Shown: one piece after another, positions 45,848 through 54,398 of the stretch | Layout of the letters: each line of letters starts with the position of its first letter | How positions within the stretch are numbered: position 1 is the first letter of the stretch | Assembly: GCA_902826605.1 (NCBI GenBank) | Contig: CADEFM010000010.1 | Location: forward strand, 1 to 62,278 | Length of the DNA: 62,278 bases | Reading direction: 5' to 3' | DNA from: an uncultured Acidobacteriota bacterium | Lineage (GTDB): Bacteria; Acidobacteriota; Terriglobia; Bryobacterales; Bryobacteraceae | Notes under the pieces: generated by a model | Database searches by the model: none | What the model was told of the DNA's origin: nothing | Seen by the model: the letters and a program-made list of their open reading frames with translations, nothing else | Translations under genes and position numbers: made by a program

Positions 45848-46760
45848 TCATTCCCCCGCCGAGTACGCGCTCCAGGACTGCCATGCGCACTGAAATTCCG
45901 TTTTCTACCTGATTCAAGATCGCCGATTTTTGGGAATCCGCTACCTCGGAAGAGATCTCTCGGCCGCGATTAATGGGGCCGGGATGCATAACGATGACTT
46001 CCGGCCGTGCGGCCTTCAGATGCTCCAATCGCAATCCATAAAATTGAAAATATTCATCGGCTGGAAACGCTGCCTCATGTTGGCGTTCTAGCTGAACGCG
46101 CAACATCATGATGACTCCTGCGTCGCGGATGGCTTCGTCCATGCTGGTGGTCAAGGTCACGCCTGGGGCGAGATCGACAAGCTCGGACGGAAGCAAAGGG
46201 GCCGGACCGCACAATACGATTTGCGCCCCAAATTTTGAGAGTAGGTGCACGTTGGATCGCGCCACGCGGCTGTGCGCGATGTCGCCGATGATGGCGACGC
46301 GCAAGCCTTCGAGCTTGGCCCCGCGGTCGAGAATGGTGCGTGCGTCAAGGAGCGCCTGCGTAGGATGCTCATGCGTTCCGTCGCCCGCGTTGATGATGGG
46401 GATTTCCAAGTGTTGCTGCAGAAAATGAGGTGCGCCGGAGGCCGAATGGCGCATGATAATAGCGTCGGGCCGCATGGCCGCCAGAGTGTTGAGCGTGTCC
46501 ACCAAGGATTCGCCTTTGGACACGCTGGAAGCCTGTGCTGTGATCGAAATGGCCGACGCGCCCAGCCGCCGCGCGGCCAGTTCGAAACTGGTCCGAGTGC
46601 GCGTGGACGCTTCGAAAAAAAGATTCACTAGGGTCCGGCCGGCCAGCGAACTGAAGGTGCGGAAGCCTTGGCCGGGGGGCGCTTGAAAATCGCGCGCGCG
46701 ATCAAGAATTGCCTGGATTTCTTCGCGCCCAAGCGTCGCGATACCGAGCAGTCCGTTCAC
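45828..46760 (-). CDS. pyrB: aspartate carbamoyltransferase catalytic subunit
   Basis: 310 aa. The carbamoyl phosphate site EASTRTRTSFELAA and the aspartate loop (SVSKGESLVDTLNTL) are visible, with HPTQALLDA and VMHPGPINRG further on. It makes N-carbamoyl-L-aspartate. It overlaps pyrR by 4 nt. No pyrI regulatory gene is present, as is usual when pyrR is used. Confidence 0.95.
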   Translation of the reverse strand: MNGLLGIATLGREEIQAILDRARDFQAPPGQGFRTFSSLAGRTLVNLFFEASTRTRTSFELAARRLGASAISITAQASSVSKGESLVDTLNTLAAMRPDAIIMRHSASGAPHFLQQHLEIPIINAGDGTHEHPTQALLDARTILDRGAKLEGLRVAIIGDIAHSRVARSNVHLLSKFGAQIVLCGPAPLLPSELVDLAPGVTLTTSMDEAIRDAGVIMMLRVQLERQHEAAFPADEYFQFYGLRLEHLKAARPEVIVMHPGPINRGREISSEVADSQKSAILNQVENGISVRMAVLERVLGGGMNANAAH

Positions 46761-47320
46761 GCCGTCTGGGCTCCTGTCACTTCCGCCAACAGCACTTTTT
46801 CCATTCCGTCGATCTCTTGGAACTTCACTTCGATGATTTCGTTGGCGGCGGTCTGCACGTGTCGTCCTACATAGCTTGCCTCAATCGGCAATTCCCGCCA
46901 GCCGCGGTCGATCAGCACAAGAAGCTGCACCTTGGATGGGCGACCGTGATCGAAGAGCGCGTCAAGCGCCGCCCGAACCGTTCTGCCTGTGTACAGCACG
47001 TCGTCGGTGAGCACCACATGCGTGTCGGTGACGGGGAACGGAATGTCGGTTGCATTGACCACGGGCTGCTGGGAAACGGTGGAGAGGTCGTCGCGATAGA
47101 GATTGATGTCGAGAACGCCCACGGGAATCTTGTGATTCTCAAGCAGCTCGATTTTTTTAGCCAGCCGGTCGGCCAAAGGCACTCCGCGGCGGCGGATGCC
47201 GATGAAAACGAGTTTGTTGATATCAGAAGATCGTTCCAGAACCTCATGCGCCAGACGGACCAGGGTTCGATCGATTTCGGACGCGCTCATCAATTGAGAT
47301 TTTTCACGGGTGGAGGGCAT
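46757..47320 (-). CDS. pyrR: PyrR pyrimidine regulator / uracil phosphoribosyltransferase
   Basis: 187 aa. The PRPP-binding loop VVLTDDVLYTGRTVRAALDAL is clear, along with VFIGIRRRGVPLADRLA. In Bacillus PyrR binds a pyr mRNA leader and attenuates transcription when UMP is high. I do not see an obvious leader hairpin in the 70 bp upstream, so regulation here may differ. First gene of pyrR-pyrB-pyrC. Confidence 0.92.
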   Translation of the reverse strand: MPSTREKSQLMSASEIDRTLVRLAHEVLERSSDINKLVFIGIRRRGVPLADRLAKKIELLENHKIPVGVLDINLYRDDLSTVSQQPVVNATDIPFPVTDTHVVLTDDVLYTGRTVRAALDALFDHGRPSKVQLLVLIDRGWRELPIEASYVGRHVQTAANEIIEVKFQEIDGMEKVLLAEVTGAQTA

Positions 47321-47390
47321 ACGGCTAAGTACTTCAGATTAGCATTCGGGTAGTGCACGTGCGCATATGGCATCTGCGCGGCCGTCCGGC

Positions 47391-47702
47391 TCAATAGCGC
47401 TTTAGGCGGCCCTTCACGTCTTTAGCGAGTTTTTCGATACGTTCGGCGGCTTTGATGGTCTTGACATCGACCACGAAGACGCCATCGCGGTTGAGATCCA
47501 TCATGAGGTCCCTGGCCAACGTCAGGATCTCGGCGGCGTCTTCGCGGTTGTGACGGAAGTCATCTTTAGCGATGGCGTCTTCCTGACGCCGGATCTCGCC
47601 GGGACTTCTCATCCCTCGCCGCTGCGCGAAAGCGCTTCCGAGGTCTGCCAGGAACGTCAGTGCCACCAGGACACAGAGCGTGAGGAATATGCGTCTCATC
47701 AC
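47391..47702 (-). CDS. small exported hypothetical protein
   Basis: 103 aa. Signal peptide MMRRIFLTLCVLVALTFLADLGSAFAQ, then a charged helical body rich in Lys/Arg/Asp with no known motif. It lies between pyrR and the divergent hom gene. It appears to be a periplasmic small protein of unknown function. Confidence 0.6.
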   Translation of the reverse strand: MMRRIFLTLCVLVALTFLADLGSAFAQRRGMRSPGEIRRQEDAIAKDDFRHNREDAAEILTLARDLMMDLNRDGVFVVDVKTIKAAERIEKLAKDVKGRLKRY

Positions 47703-47732
47703 CTACAATGATAGAAAGATCCAACCTTCCCT

Positions 47733-49112
47733 ATGCACCCAGTCAATTTAGAGCCAGGCGATCAGCCGTTCGCCGACGCGACACCTCGAGCCGTGCAGCC
47801 GCTCGCGGCGCAATCGGTTGGGGTTGGGGTGATCGGTCTCGGGAATGTCGGTTCCGGCACGCTGGCGATTCTGGCGGAGAATGCGGATCAAATCGCACTA
47901 AAGCTTGGCTTCCCGCTGCGTGTGGAGGCGGTGTGCAGCCGCAGCGTCGCGGATAAACAGATCCCCGCCGCATTGGGGTCGCCCGTGCGCACCACGAATT
48001 GGCGTGAAGTGGTCGATCATCCGGATGTGCAGATCGTCGTCGAGCTCGTGGGCGGGACAACCGTGGCTCGCGAGATCATCGAAGCGGCCGCCGCGCGCGG
48101 GAAATCCGTGGTCACCGCAAACAAAGAGCTCATGGCTTTGAGCGGCGCCGATCTGTGGGACAGTGCCATCGCAGCGCGCATCAATATGGCCATGGAGGCG
48201 AGCGTGGCTGGCGGCATTCCCATTCACGCCGTATTGCGCGAAGGGATTTCCGGCGATCGTATCAATACTCTGTACGGTATCTTGAACGGCACTTGCAATT
48301 ACATTTTGACGGAGATCGAGCGCCGCGGCGCGGGCTTCGATTCGGTATTAAGGGAAGCGCAGGAGGCGGGCTATGCGGAGGCCGATCCTTCCGCCGATGT
48401 CGACGGGTTTGACGCGCGCTCCAAGCTGGCGATTCTAGCGGCGCTGGCCTTCGGCGAACGCATTGTGCCGGCGGACATTTACACCGAAGGCATACGCCGC
48501 ATCACGCCCATCGACTTTGGCTACGCGCACATGCTGCGCCATACCATCCGCCTGATTTGCGCGGCGCGCCAGACGCCGGACGGCTTGTTGCTCTCGGTGC
48601 GGCCTTCTTTGATACCGCAGTCGACGATTCTCGCGGGCGTGCGAGGCGCTTACAACGCGGTATGGGTCCGCGGCAAATACGGCGCGGACACATTTTATTA
48701 CGGGCGAGGAGCTGGGCCGCATCCCACCGGTGTTGCAGTGGTGAGCGATCTAATGCGCGTGGCGCGGGAGATTCGTTCCGGAAGTCCGGAACGTGTTTCG
48801 CCCTTTGCGCACGCGCGGCTGGGCGAGTATCTGCCGATTCCCATTTCGCTCAACCGCGCTGCCTACTATTTGCGATTCCGTGTGAAGGACCGCCCGGGAA
48901 TCATCGCGCAACTGGCCGCTGCTCTGGCGGCGGAGAGCATTTCCATTGAGGGCGTGCTGCAACTGCCAGACGAGGACGCGAGCGATTTGCCATTCGTCAT
49001 CACAGTGGAGCCCACCACGGAGCAAGCGCTTCGCGATGCATTGGCACGGATGGCGAAAATGGAATTCCTGATTGAGCCTCCGCTGGCGATGCCGATTGAA
49101 GCGTCCTTGTGA
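47733..49112 (+). CDS. hom: homoserine dehydrogenase
   Basis: 459 aa. The NAD(P)-binding start is VGVIGLGNVGSGTLAIL. Catalytic-domain segments are VVTANKELMALSG, GGIPIHAVLREG, ILNGTCNYILTEIE and EADPSADVDGFDARSKLAILA (segments). A C-terminal ACT domain (RFRVKDRPGIIAQLAAALA) suggests feedback control by threonine. It reduces aspartate semialdehyde on the path to threonine and methionine. Confidence 0.95.
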   Translation: MHPVNLEPGDQPFADATPRAVQPLAAQSVGVGVIGLGNVGSGTLAILAENADQIALKLGFPLRVEAVCSRSVADKQIPAALGSPVRTTNWREVVDHPDVQIVVELVGGTTVAREIIEAAAARGKSVVTANKELMALSGADLWDSAIAARINMAMEASVAGGIPIHAVLREGISGDRINTLYGILNGTCNYILTEIERRGAGFDSVLREAQEAGYAEADPSADVDGFDARSKLAILAALAFGERIVPADIYTEGIRRITPIDFGYAHMLRHTIRLICAARQTPDGLLLSVRPSLIPQSTILAGVRGAYNAVWVRGKYGADTFYYGRGAGPHPTGVAVVSDLMRVAREIRSGSPERVSPFAHARLGEYLPIPISLNRAAYYLRFRVKDRPGIIAQLAAALAAESISIEGVLQLPDEDASDLPFVITVEPTTEQALRDALARMAKMEFLIEPPLAMPIEASL

Positions 49113-49119
49113 GCGCGGT

Positions 49120-50328
49120 TTACTCGTAGCGTAAAGCTTCCGTGGGATTGAGACGCGCGGCGCGGTTAGCCGGCAGGATTCCGAACACAAGGCCCACGAT
49201 CAAGGACACCGTGAATGCCACCAAAATCGAAATGGGAGAGATTGGTATCGCGAATTCATCCGTGAAGTAACGCACGCTCAGCGGAACAGCCACGCCGATC
49301 ACAATCCCGGCCACGCCCCCGGCCAGACTGATCATCACAGCTTCCGCCAAAAACTGCTGCAGCACGTCGCGGCGCGCGGCGCCAACGGCCATGCGCAGAC
49401 CGATTTCGCGCGTGCGCTCCGTCACCGTAACCAGCATGATGTTCATAATGCCGATTCCGGAAATGATGAGAGCCAGTGCGGAAACCATCATCAAAACGAT
49501 GGTCAGAACGGTGGCAATCCGCCGGGCGGCGTCCAGAATGGCCGCCAGGTTCTCCACCCGATATCTGGCCCCTTCGCGGTGGCGCGCTTCGATAATGGAC
49601 TTCACGATCTGCGTGATGGGCAAGACGTCATCAGAGTTTTTCGCCTGGACGTACATCGGATCGATGCGTTCAATCGGGGAGAAATAGCGGAGAACCGACA
49701 TCGGTATCAGTACGTTCTCTCCGGAAAGTTCGGAGAGTCCAAAACTCTCGGTTTTCTCTTTAAACGTGCCGATCACGGTGAATTGCAGTTCGTGCAGCTT
49801 GACGGTCTGCCCGACCGCGGCGCTTTGACTTCCAAATAGGCGGCGTGCCAGGCGTTCCATGAGCAGCGCCACACGGCGGCGCTGGGTGACGTCGGAATCG
49901 TCGAAGAAACGCCCGGCCAGCAGATCCAAATTGCGCACCGCCGGGTAATAATGATCGGAACCGATGATGGCAACGTCTTCCTCGCGCCCCTGAATGCGCA
50001 TCTTGTCGAAGCTGTTCATAACGCCGGTTACTGCCACGGCGCGTGCGCCCAGTTGCGCGCGCACGGCATCCACGTCGGCGATTTTGATGTAGTCCGCCGC
50101 GGCAGCGGCCATGGAAGGGTTGTTGCCGGCCTCATACTGCGCATAAACCAGATTGGAGCCGATACGTTGAATTTGATCCAGAACGTAATCGCGGCTGGTG
50201 AGTGAAATAGTCACCACCAGGATGACCGACGCGTTGCCGATGACCAGACCGAGTGCCGTGAGAAATGCGCGGAACTTGTTGGCGCGGAGCGCCTGAAAGC
50301 TGGACCGCAACGCTTCCCCGTGAAACAT
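49120..50328 (-). CDS. MacB-type ABC transporter permease
   Basis: 402 aa. An N-terminal helix and a MacB periplasmic core domain come first. The FtsX-like helices near the C-terminus include SALALIISGIGIMNIMLVTVTERTREIGLRMAVGAARRDVLQQFLAEA (segments). It overlaps the TPR gene stop by 1 nt. No ATPase gene is adjacent, so the nucleotide-binding partner must be encoded elsewhere. It could act in export or lipoprotein handling. Confidence 0.85.
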   Translation of the reverse strand: MFHGEALRSSFQALRANKFRAFLTALGLVIGNASVILVVTISLTSRDYVLDQIQRIGSNLVYAQYEAGNNPSMAAAAADYIKIADVDAVRAQLGARAVAVTGVMNSFDKMRIQGREEDVAIIGSDHYYPAVRNLDLLAGRFFDDSDVTQRRRVALLMERLARRLFGSQSAAVGQTVKLHELQFTVIGTFKEKTESFGLSELSGENVLIPMSVLRYFSPIERIDPMYVQAKNSDDVLPITQIVKSIIEARHREGARYRVENLAAILDAARRIATVLTIVLMMVSALALIISGIGIMNIMLVTVTERTREIGLRMAVGAARRDVLQQFLAEAVMISLAGGVAGIVIGVAVPLSVRYFTDEFAIPISPISILVAFTVSLIVGLVFGILPANRAARLNPTEALRYE

Positions 50329-51215
50329 CAGGCCCCGGTTTTCTTGAGGAGGGCTTCCGCTTCCTGCCGCGACGGGTCGTCCGGCTTGAGCGGCGAACGC
50401 AAATAACGTTGTAGCAAGCGCCTTGCTTCATCCAGATTGCGCTGAGACTTGATGTAAGCGCTCGCACGTTCAAACAAGATACGCGGATTTTCTGGTTCGA
50501 TGCGCGCGGCTTGCGCAAACAGCGCTTCGCTTTCGCTCATCCGGCCCAGGCGTCCCATGAACTTGGCTAGATCGATGACGTGGCCGACTTGCTGGGGTGC
50601 CAAATCCATGGCTGCTCGCAGGTGTTTTTCGGCGAAATCGAATTGTTTGCGGCGTTCGGCGAGAATGGCTTCATAGTAGTGCCCTTCGGCGGGATCCGTT
50701 TTTGCGACGCGGGCGGCTAACGCCTCGGCCTTGCCGGTGCCGCCGCCCAGAAATCCAGGGGCTTCCAGATAATATTCGAAAAGATCGCCGAGAGCTTCGC
50801 GATTCGTCGGATCAAGAGATACCGCCTTTTCAAACAACTGACGCGCCTTTGACGCGTAGCCCGGAGCGGTAAACGGGCTGGATATCTCGGCGCGCCGACC
50901 GTAGGCCCGGCCCAACCATAGGACAGCGTCAGCGCTACGGGGATTCATTGCGGCGGCTTTTTCCAGGAAGTCGGTGGCTTTCTTATAGTCACCCAGCATG
51001 AAGAAATTCTGGCCGATCAACTGCAATGTAGCCGCATCGCCAGTAGCCGCTTCGGGAAGCAGCGCCTGCAATGACGCTTCATAGTTGGTGGCCTGATAGA
51101 GGCCATGCGCCCTAACCCATTGGGCCGAAGCGGCCCAATTCAACTGTGCTAAGCCCAAGGCGACAAGCGCGATCAACCCCATCGATATGTGACGTTTACG
51201 GAGCATCCCCAGCAT
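50328..51215 (-). CDS. exported TPR protein
   Basis: 295 aa. Signal-like N-terminus (MGLIALVALGLAQLNWAASA region). TPR pairs follow: GDYKKATDFLEKAAAMNPRSADAVLWLGRAYGR, ARQLFEKAVSLDPTNREAL, FAEKHLRAAMDLAPQQ, SEALFAQAARIEPENPRILFERASAYI (segments). It is coupled (TGATG) to the downstream ABC permease, so it may be part of that transporter's complex. Confidence 0.78.
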   Translation of the reverse strand: MLGMLRKRHISMGLIALVALGLAQLNWAASAQWVRAHGLYQATNYEASLQALLPEAATGDAATLQLIGQNFFMLGDYKKATDFLEKAAAMNPRSADAVLWLGRAYGRRAEISSPFTAPGYASKARQLFEKAVSLDPTNREALGDLFEYYLEAPGFLGGGTGKAEALAARVAKTDPAEGHYYEAILAERRKQFDFAEKHLRAAMDLAPQQVGHVIDLAKFMGRLGRMSESEALFAQAARIEPENPRILFERASAYIKSQRNLDEARRLLQRYLRSPLKPDDPSRQEAEALLKKTGA

Positions 51216-51313
51216 CGCCCAAGCGGCAATCCCAATGCCGTCAATTCGCTTTCTTTCAGTTTACTACAGGCAATTGGACGCAATAGTACAAACATTGGAT
51301 TCGGTATTTCAGG

Positions 51314-51556
51314 TTATTTTGAGTCGGAAGGGGTCTGTGGAGAGGGCTCCGGTGTATCGTCCGTGCCCCAGGTGATTCCCCGCTTCTTCAGCCAGGCCCG
51401 CGCGCGCCGTACCAAATGGTGCTCTTTGCCCAGGAGCGCGGCGGCCGCCAGAAAAAAAGGCACCTGCGGAACCACGGGAAGCATCAAGCCGATGATTCCC
51501 AACACGATAAAGAAATATCCGGCGGCGATGCGAAGCTTGGGTCCCATGACTCTCAT
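51314..51556 (-). CDS. DUF454 (YbaN-like) small membrane protein
   Basis: 80 aa from MRVMGPKLRIAAGY. An in-frame ATG at 51547 is an alternative. The pattern AAGYFFIVLGIIGLMLPVVPQVPFFLAAAALL is the DUF454 hallmark (two helices with GLPVVPTTPFLL-like centre), followed by a soluble tail HHLVRRARAWLKKRGI. Function unknown. Confidence 0.8.
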   Translation of the reverse strand: MRVMGPKLRIAAGYFFIVLGIIGLMLPVVPQVPFFLAAAALLGKEHHLVRRARAWLKKRGITWGTDDTPEPSPQTPSDSK

Positions 51557-51688
51557 CCCATCATACGTGGCCCCCAATGCATGGGTTCCCTCCGAAGCCT
51601 GGTTGACTCTAATCGCTGGATCAAATACGATTGCAACCAGGCTTGAAAGCCCGAAAAACTATTTCCAAGAGATCATGAGGTTAATCCA

Positions 51689-52093
51689 ATGCAGAAGACC
51701 CTGATGTTGATAACGACGGCCCTAGTACTAATGGCGGGAGTCCTCGCAGCACAGAGCGATGCCGATTATCAAGGTTGGATGAAAGGCATTGCCGCCAGCA
51801 ACGGCGCGATGGGGAAGGCCATTGAGGCCAAGGACGGTACGTTGGCGGCGGCGGAAGCCCAGAAATTAGTTGGGTTTTTTAAGCAAGTGCAAGCGTACTG
51901 GCAAGCGAAGGGGGCTGCGGACGCCGTCGGTTTCGCCCAGAAGGCTGGAGCGGGCGCCGACGCGGTTGCGAAATCCGCCTCGGCCGGCAATTTCGATCAG
52001 GCCGCGGCAGATGCCAAAGGAATCGGACCCAACTGCGGCGGCTGCCATATGGCTCACCGCGAGAGGACAGACGCTGGTTTCAAGATCAAATAG
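51689..52093 (+). CDS. cytochrome c'-like protein
   Basis: 134 aa. Signal peptide MQKTLMLITTALVLMAGVLAA, then an alpha-helical body and a single haem motif CGGCHMAHRER close to the C-terminus. A haem motif placed at the end of a four-helix protein is typical of class II cytochromes (c' or c556). It acts in the periplasm in electron transfer or NO handling; which one cannot be read. Confidence 0.75.
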   Translation: MQKTLMLITTALVLMAGVLAAQSDADYQGWMKGIAASNGAMGKAIEAKDGTLAAAEAQKLVGFFKQVQAYWQAKGAADAVGFAQKAGAGADAVAKSASAGNFDQAAADAKGIGPNCGGCHMAHRERTDAGFKIK

Positions 52094-52125
52094 TTCCGCC
52101 CGCACCCCACCGACGCGCTAAGTGT

Positions 52126-52151
52126 CGCCCTCCTCCATTTTGAGGAGGGCG
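52126..52151 (+). terminator. hairpin between cytochrome and small ORF
   Basis: A perfect 10-bp stem CGCCCTCCTC/GAGGAGGGCG with loop CATTTT lies 33 bp after the cytochrome stop. No T-run follows on the plus strand. It lies 12 bp before the next start codon, so it could also control that start. Confidence 0.55.
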
Positions 52152-52163
52152 TACAATGAAGTT

Positions 52164-52418
52164 ATGGCACGCGGATGGGAAAGTAAGTCCGTCGAGGCCC
52201 AGATGGAATCCGCGGAGGAATTCTCTCGCGGGCTCAAACCCAGGCTATCTCCCGCAGAACTCGAGCGCGAGCGGAAACGCGACGCGTTGCTGCTGCAGCG
52301 CACACGGGTTCTGCATGATCTGGAGCACTGCAGCGATGAACGCTACCAGAAGACCCTTGCTCAAGGGCTTAGCTACCTGGAAGCGCAGTTGAAGCTGCTG
52401 GGCTGGGATAAACAGTAG
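52164..52418 (+). CDS. small hypothetical protein (84 aa)
   Basis: From MARGWESKSVEAQMESAEEF. Highly charged and helical: LSPAELERERKRDALLLQRTRVLHDLEH, then QGLSYLEAQLKLLG. It looks like a genuine short coiled protein, similar in style to small acidobacterial proteins I cannot name. The insertion at tRNA-Glu begins just 30 bp after its stop. Confidence 0.5.
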   Translation: MARGWESKSVEAQMESAEEFSRGLKPRLSPAELERERKRDALLLQRTRVLHDLEHCSDERYQKTLAQGLSYLEAQLKLLGWDKQ

Positions 52419-52447
52419 CGGCGGCATCTCCCCGCCGCTCAGGACTA

Positions 52448-52582
52448 GAAGCCTGCTCCTCAATTCTCTGAGTTCCCACAAAGGCAGAAAACGCAAACAT
52501 CGTTGGTCATAGCGCCTTGCAGGTTGTAAATCGCGGTATGGCGTCCCCAGGGGGATTCGAACCCCCGTTACCGCCGTGAAAG
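52448..52582. repeat. left 135-bp direct repeat (tRNA-Glu 3' half plus flank)
   Basis: Identical to 54838-54972. It contains the tRNA-Glu 3' end from anticodon loop to CCA (52582-52539, minus strand) and 91 bp beyond it. The 5' half of the tRNA is missing here. Confidence 0.9.
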
Positions 52583-52935
52583 AGGGATTGATCGGGTTTT
52601 GCTCTGTTTGGCCTAATTCGCCAGATCGAACACAAACCACTCAAGCCGTGAGAGTTCCTGCGTTATCACACCGACACCAGTTGGCATGACTTCGCATCAC
52701 TTTGCGTCCCCGTTAGTCCCCGTAGCGTCCCCGGCGCAGAAGCAAGGCCGCATACCGGCGGATCAGTTGTCCACGATGGGAGCCGGAGTACGGTCGCGGC
52801 ACGTCTATGGATTATTTCGCGCCTTCCCGGATGTGGAATATCCTAGTTGCAACTGTGAGTTTAAGGGGCCAATCTTAAGCCTCATGGCCTAGCCAGGGCC
52901 GCTTCCTCGGCGATGGATTCGGTGGAACACGCTAA
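52583..52935. other. gene-free left flank inside the RT element
   Basis: 353 bp without a credible gene. At 52704-52733 three closely spaced copies of GTCCCCG occur (GCGTCCCCG, AGTCCCCG, GCGTCCCCG), similar to the GCGTCCCC of the tRNA acceptor end. They could be integrase arm sites or chance repeats. No integrase remnant is recognisable. Confidence 0.35.
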
Positions 52936-53382
52936 TCAATACGTTGCCTTCGCAAAGACCGCGATCTCGCTCGGCTTGATCACCGCCTTGAGCGCTCGCA
53001 CCTTCGACTTATTGACAACTCGTGACGGGTCCAATGCAGCCTTCAGTTTTATTGACGTGATCCAGTCGTTGTTCCACACGTCTACTAATTTGCCCTTTAC
53101 TAGCTGGCACAACTGCTCTTTGTAGCCAAGTTTTGGCTCGTAAGAGTGGCTAATACGCTGTAGCCAGAGCTCCATATGTCCCGTGTTCGGAAGCTGCGAG
53201 AGCTTTCGGTAGATCTTCTTGATGACATCCACTCGCTCGGCTTTGCTACTAATTGCACTCAAAAGTTTGCTAATGATTGCCGCACACACTGGGAACGTTC
53301 TCGGACTACTATACGCTACATCAACAGCGATGCTGATTAGAACTCGCGGGTTTTGGATTCGCTTGCTTTCACTAGTCGCTCG
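52936..53382 (-). pseudogene. C-terminal part of the reverse transcriptase, in a shifted frame
   Basis: Immediately where the RT frame stops, the next frame reads on as good protein: KRIQNPRVLISIAVDVAYSS, then a helical region (IISKLLSAI, VIKKIYRKLSQLPNTGHMEL, KEQLCQLVKGKLVDVWNN, AVIKPSEIAVFAKATY). It looks like the RT's own C-terminal thumb or extension of about 130 residues, joined by a -1 shift near 53350-53390. It has no start of its own. The shift may be a mutation, a sequencing error or recoding. Confidence 0.6.
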
Positions 53383-54398
53383 TGGAATTGCGTGAGAGCG
53401 ACAGTGAGACTGCCTGAGTTCGGGTAATCGATACCATGCGCATGAATGATCAATAGGTGCTTCTGCAAATTCTGCTCGTTTTGGGAAGCACGAATCCAAG
53501 CCCGCTTATCGGCCTTGATAGAAGAGGCCACGACTTGCAGAGAGCCGGAAGTCTTGCCCGAATTCAGTTTCAGCCCGAGGTCGATCAGTACCTCTGTCAG
53601 AGCCTTCAGGATCCTTTCTCCAGCCTCCGGGCTTTGCACAAAGATTCGGTAATCGTCCCTGTAGCGAAGCACCTGAAATTCGGTGATGCTGTCGACTTTC
53701 AGCCGGTTGCTGAGTTCAAGGTCAGCATAACCGAGCAGCAACTCGGCGATGAAATCCATCAAGACACAGCCCTGCGGAACGCCGTTCGTCTGCCCGTGTC
53801 GCATGTCTTGAATATGCGAGTCGATGATATTGCCAATCAGTGATTTGTCGGTCTTTTTCGCCTTGGCTAGAGGCTTCGTATGCACTGCCCAGGAGATTGA
53901 ATGCGTGTAGATATCCGCGTAACAATCTGTTATGTCTGCATGGAACACATAATTGAATTCCAAGGCAAGCTCGATCGAGCCCTGTTCGATTCCTAACCAC
54001 CAGTTCCGGATTTGTGCAGCCTTGTCAACTCCGTTGGCCGATGTCTCGAGCGGAATGCTGAGGCACTTGAAATTGGCGGGCGCCTGAAATTCCTTAAATC
54101 TGTCGCACACCATCTTCCAATTCGCAGGCTTCGTGATGTGCTCAACGAGAGAGACATAGAGCGCAGGGTGGATCAGTTGGAACGGTCTCCACGCATGGCG
54201 ACCGTCTCTGTTCGATAGCATCGAGTAGTTGACACCTTCGTGATCGCGTGGTTTGGATGACATGCTTGCAACAGACTTCCCGAGCAACTCTTTCGATACT
54301 GCGGAAAGTATCTTCGCGAACGTGAAATACGGAGGAAGATCAAGGCTGCAATAACTTTCCGGTTTCAAGAGGAACGCGCGCGCCTGCTTCGCGGTCAT
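53337..54398 (-). CDS. reverse transcriptase, UG/Abi (DRT-like) type
   Basis: 353 aa from MTAKQARAFLLKPESYCSL. Motifs: GRHAWRPFQLIHPALYVSLV (67-86); catalytic Asp in FHADITDCYADIYTHSISWAVH (152-173 as segments); GQTNGVPQGCVLMDF (202-216); RYRDDYRIF (245-253) with the YxDD pair; GLKLNSGKT (275-283). The WRPFQLIHP and THSISWA forms point to the UG/Abi branch used in phage defence, away from group II introns and typical retrons. The 112-residue upstream extension in the same frame looks non-coding. It appears shifted at the C-terminus. Confidence 0.8.
   Translation of the reverse strand: MTAKQARAFLLKPESYCSLDLPPYFTFAKILSAVSKELLGKSVASMSSKPRDHEGVNYSMLSNRDGRHAWRPFQLIHPALYVSLVEHITKPANWKMVCDRFKEFQAPANFKCLSIPLETSANGVDKAAQIRNWWLGIEQGSIELALEFNYVFHADITDCYADIYTHSISWAVHTKPLAKAKKTDKSLIGNIIDSHIQDMRHGQTNGVPQGCVLMDFIAELLLGYADLELSNRLKVDSITEFQVLRYRDDYRIFVQSPEAGERILKALTEVLIDLGLKLNSGKTSGSLQVVASSIKADKRAWIRASQNEQNLQKHLLIIHAHGIDYPNSGSLTVALTQFHERLVKASESKTREF

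Noticed and set aside
44822..45973. 383-aa plus-strand ORF opposite pyrC
   Set aside because: pyrC is intact with its metal ligands; this frame is His/Arg/Gly-rich and crosses the pyrC-pyrB junction.
52245..52640. Minus-strand 131-aa ORF across the left repeat
   Set aside because: Its most regular part (TAVTGVRIPLGTP) is the usual mistranslation of a tRNA 3' half; no protein family is suggested.
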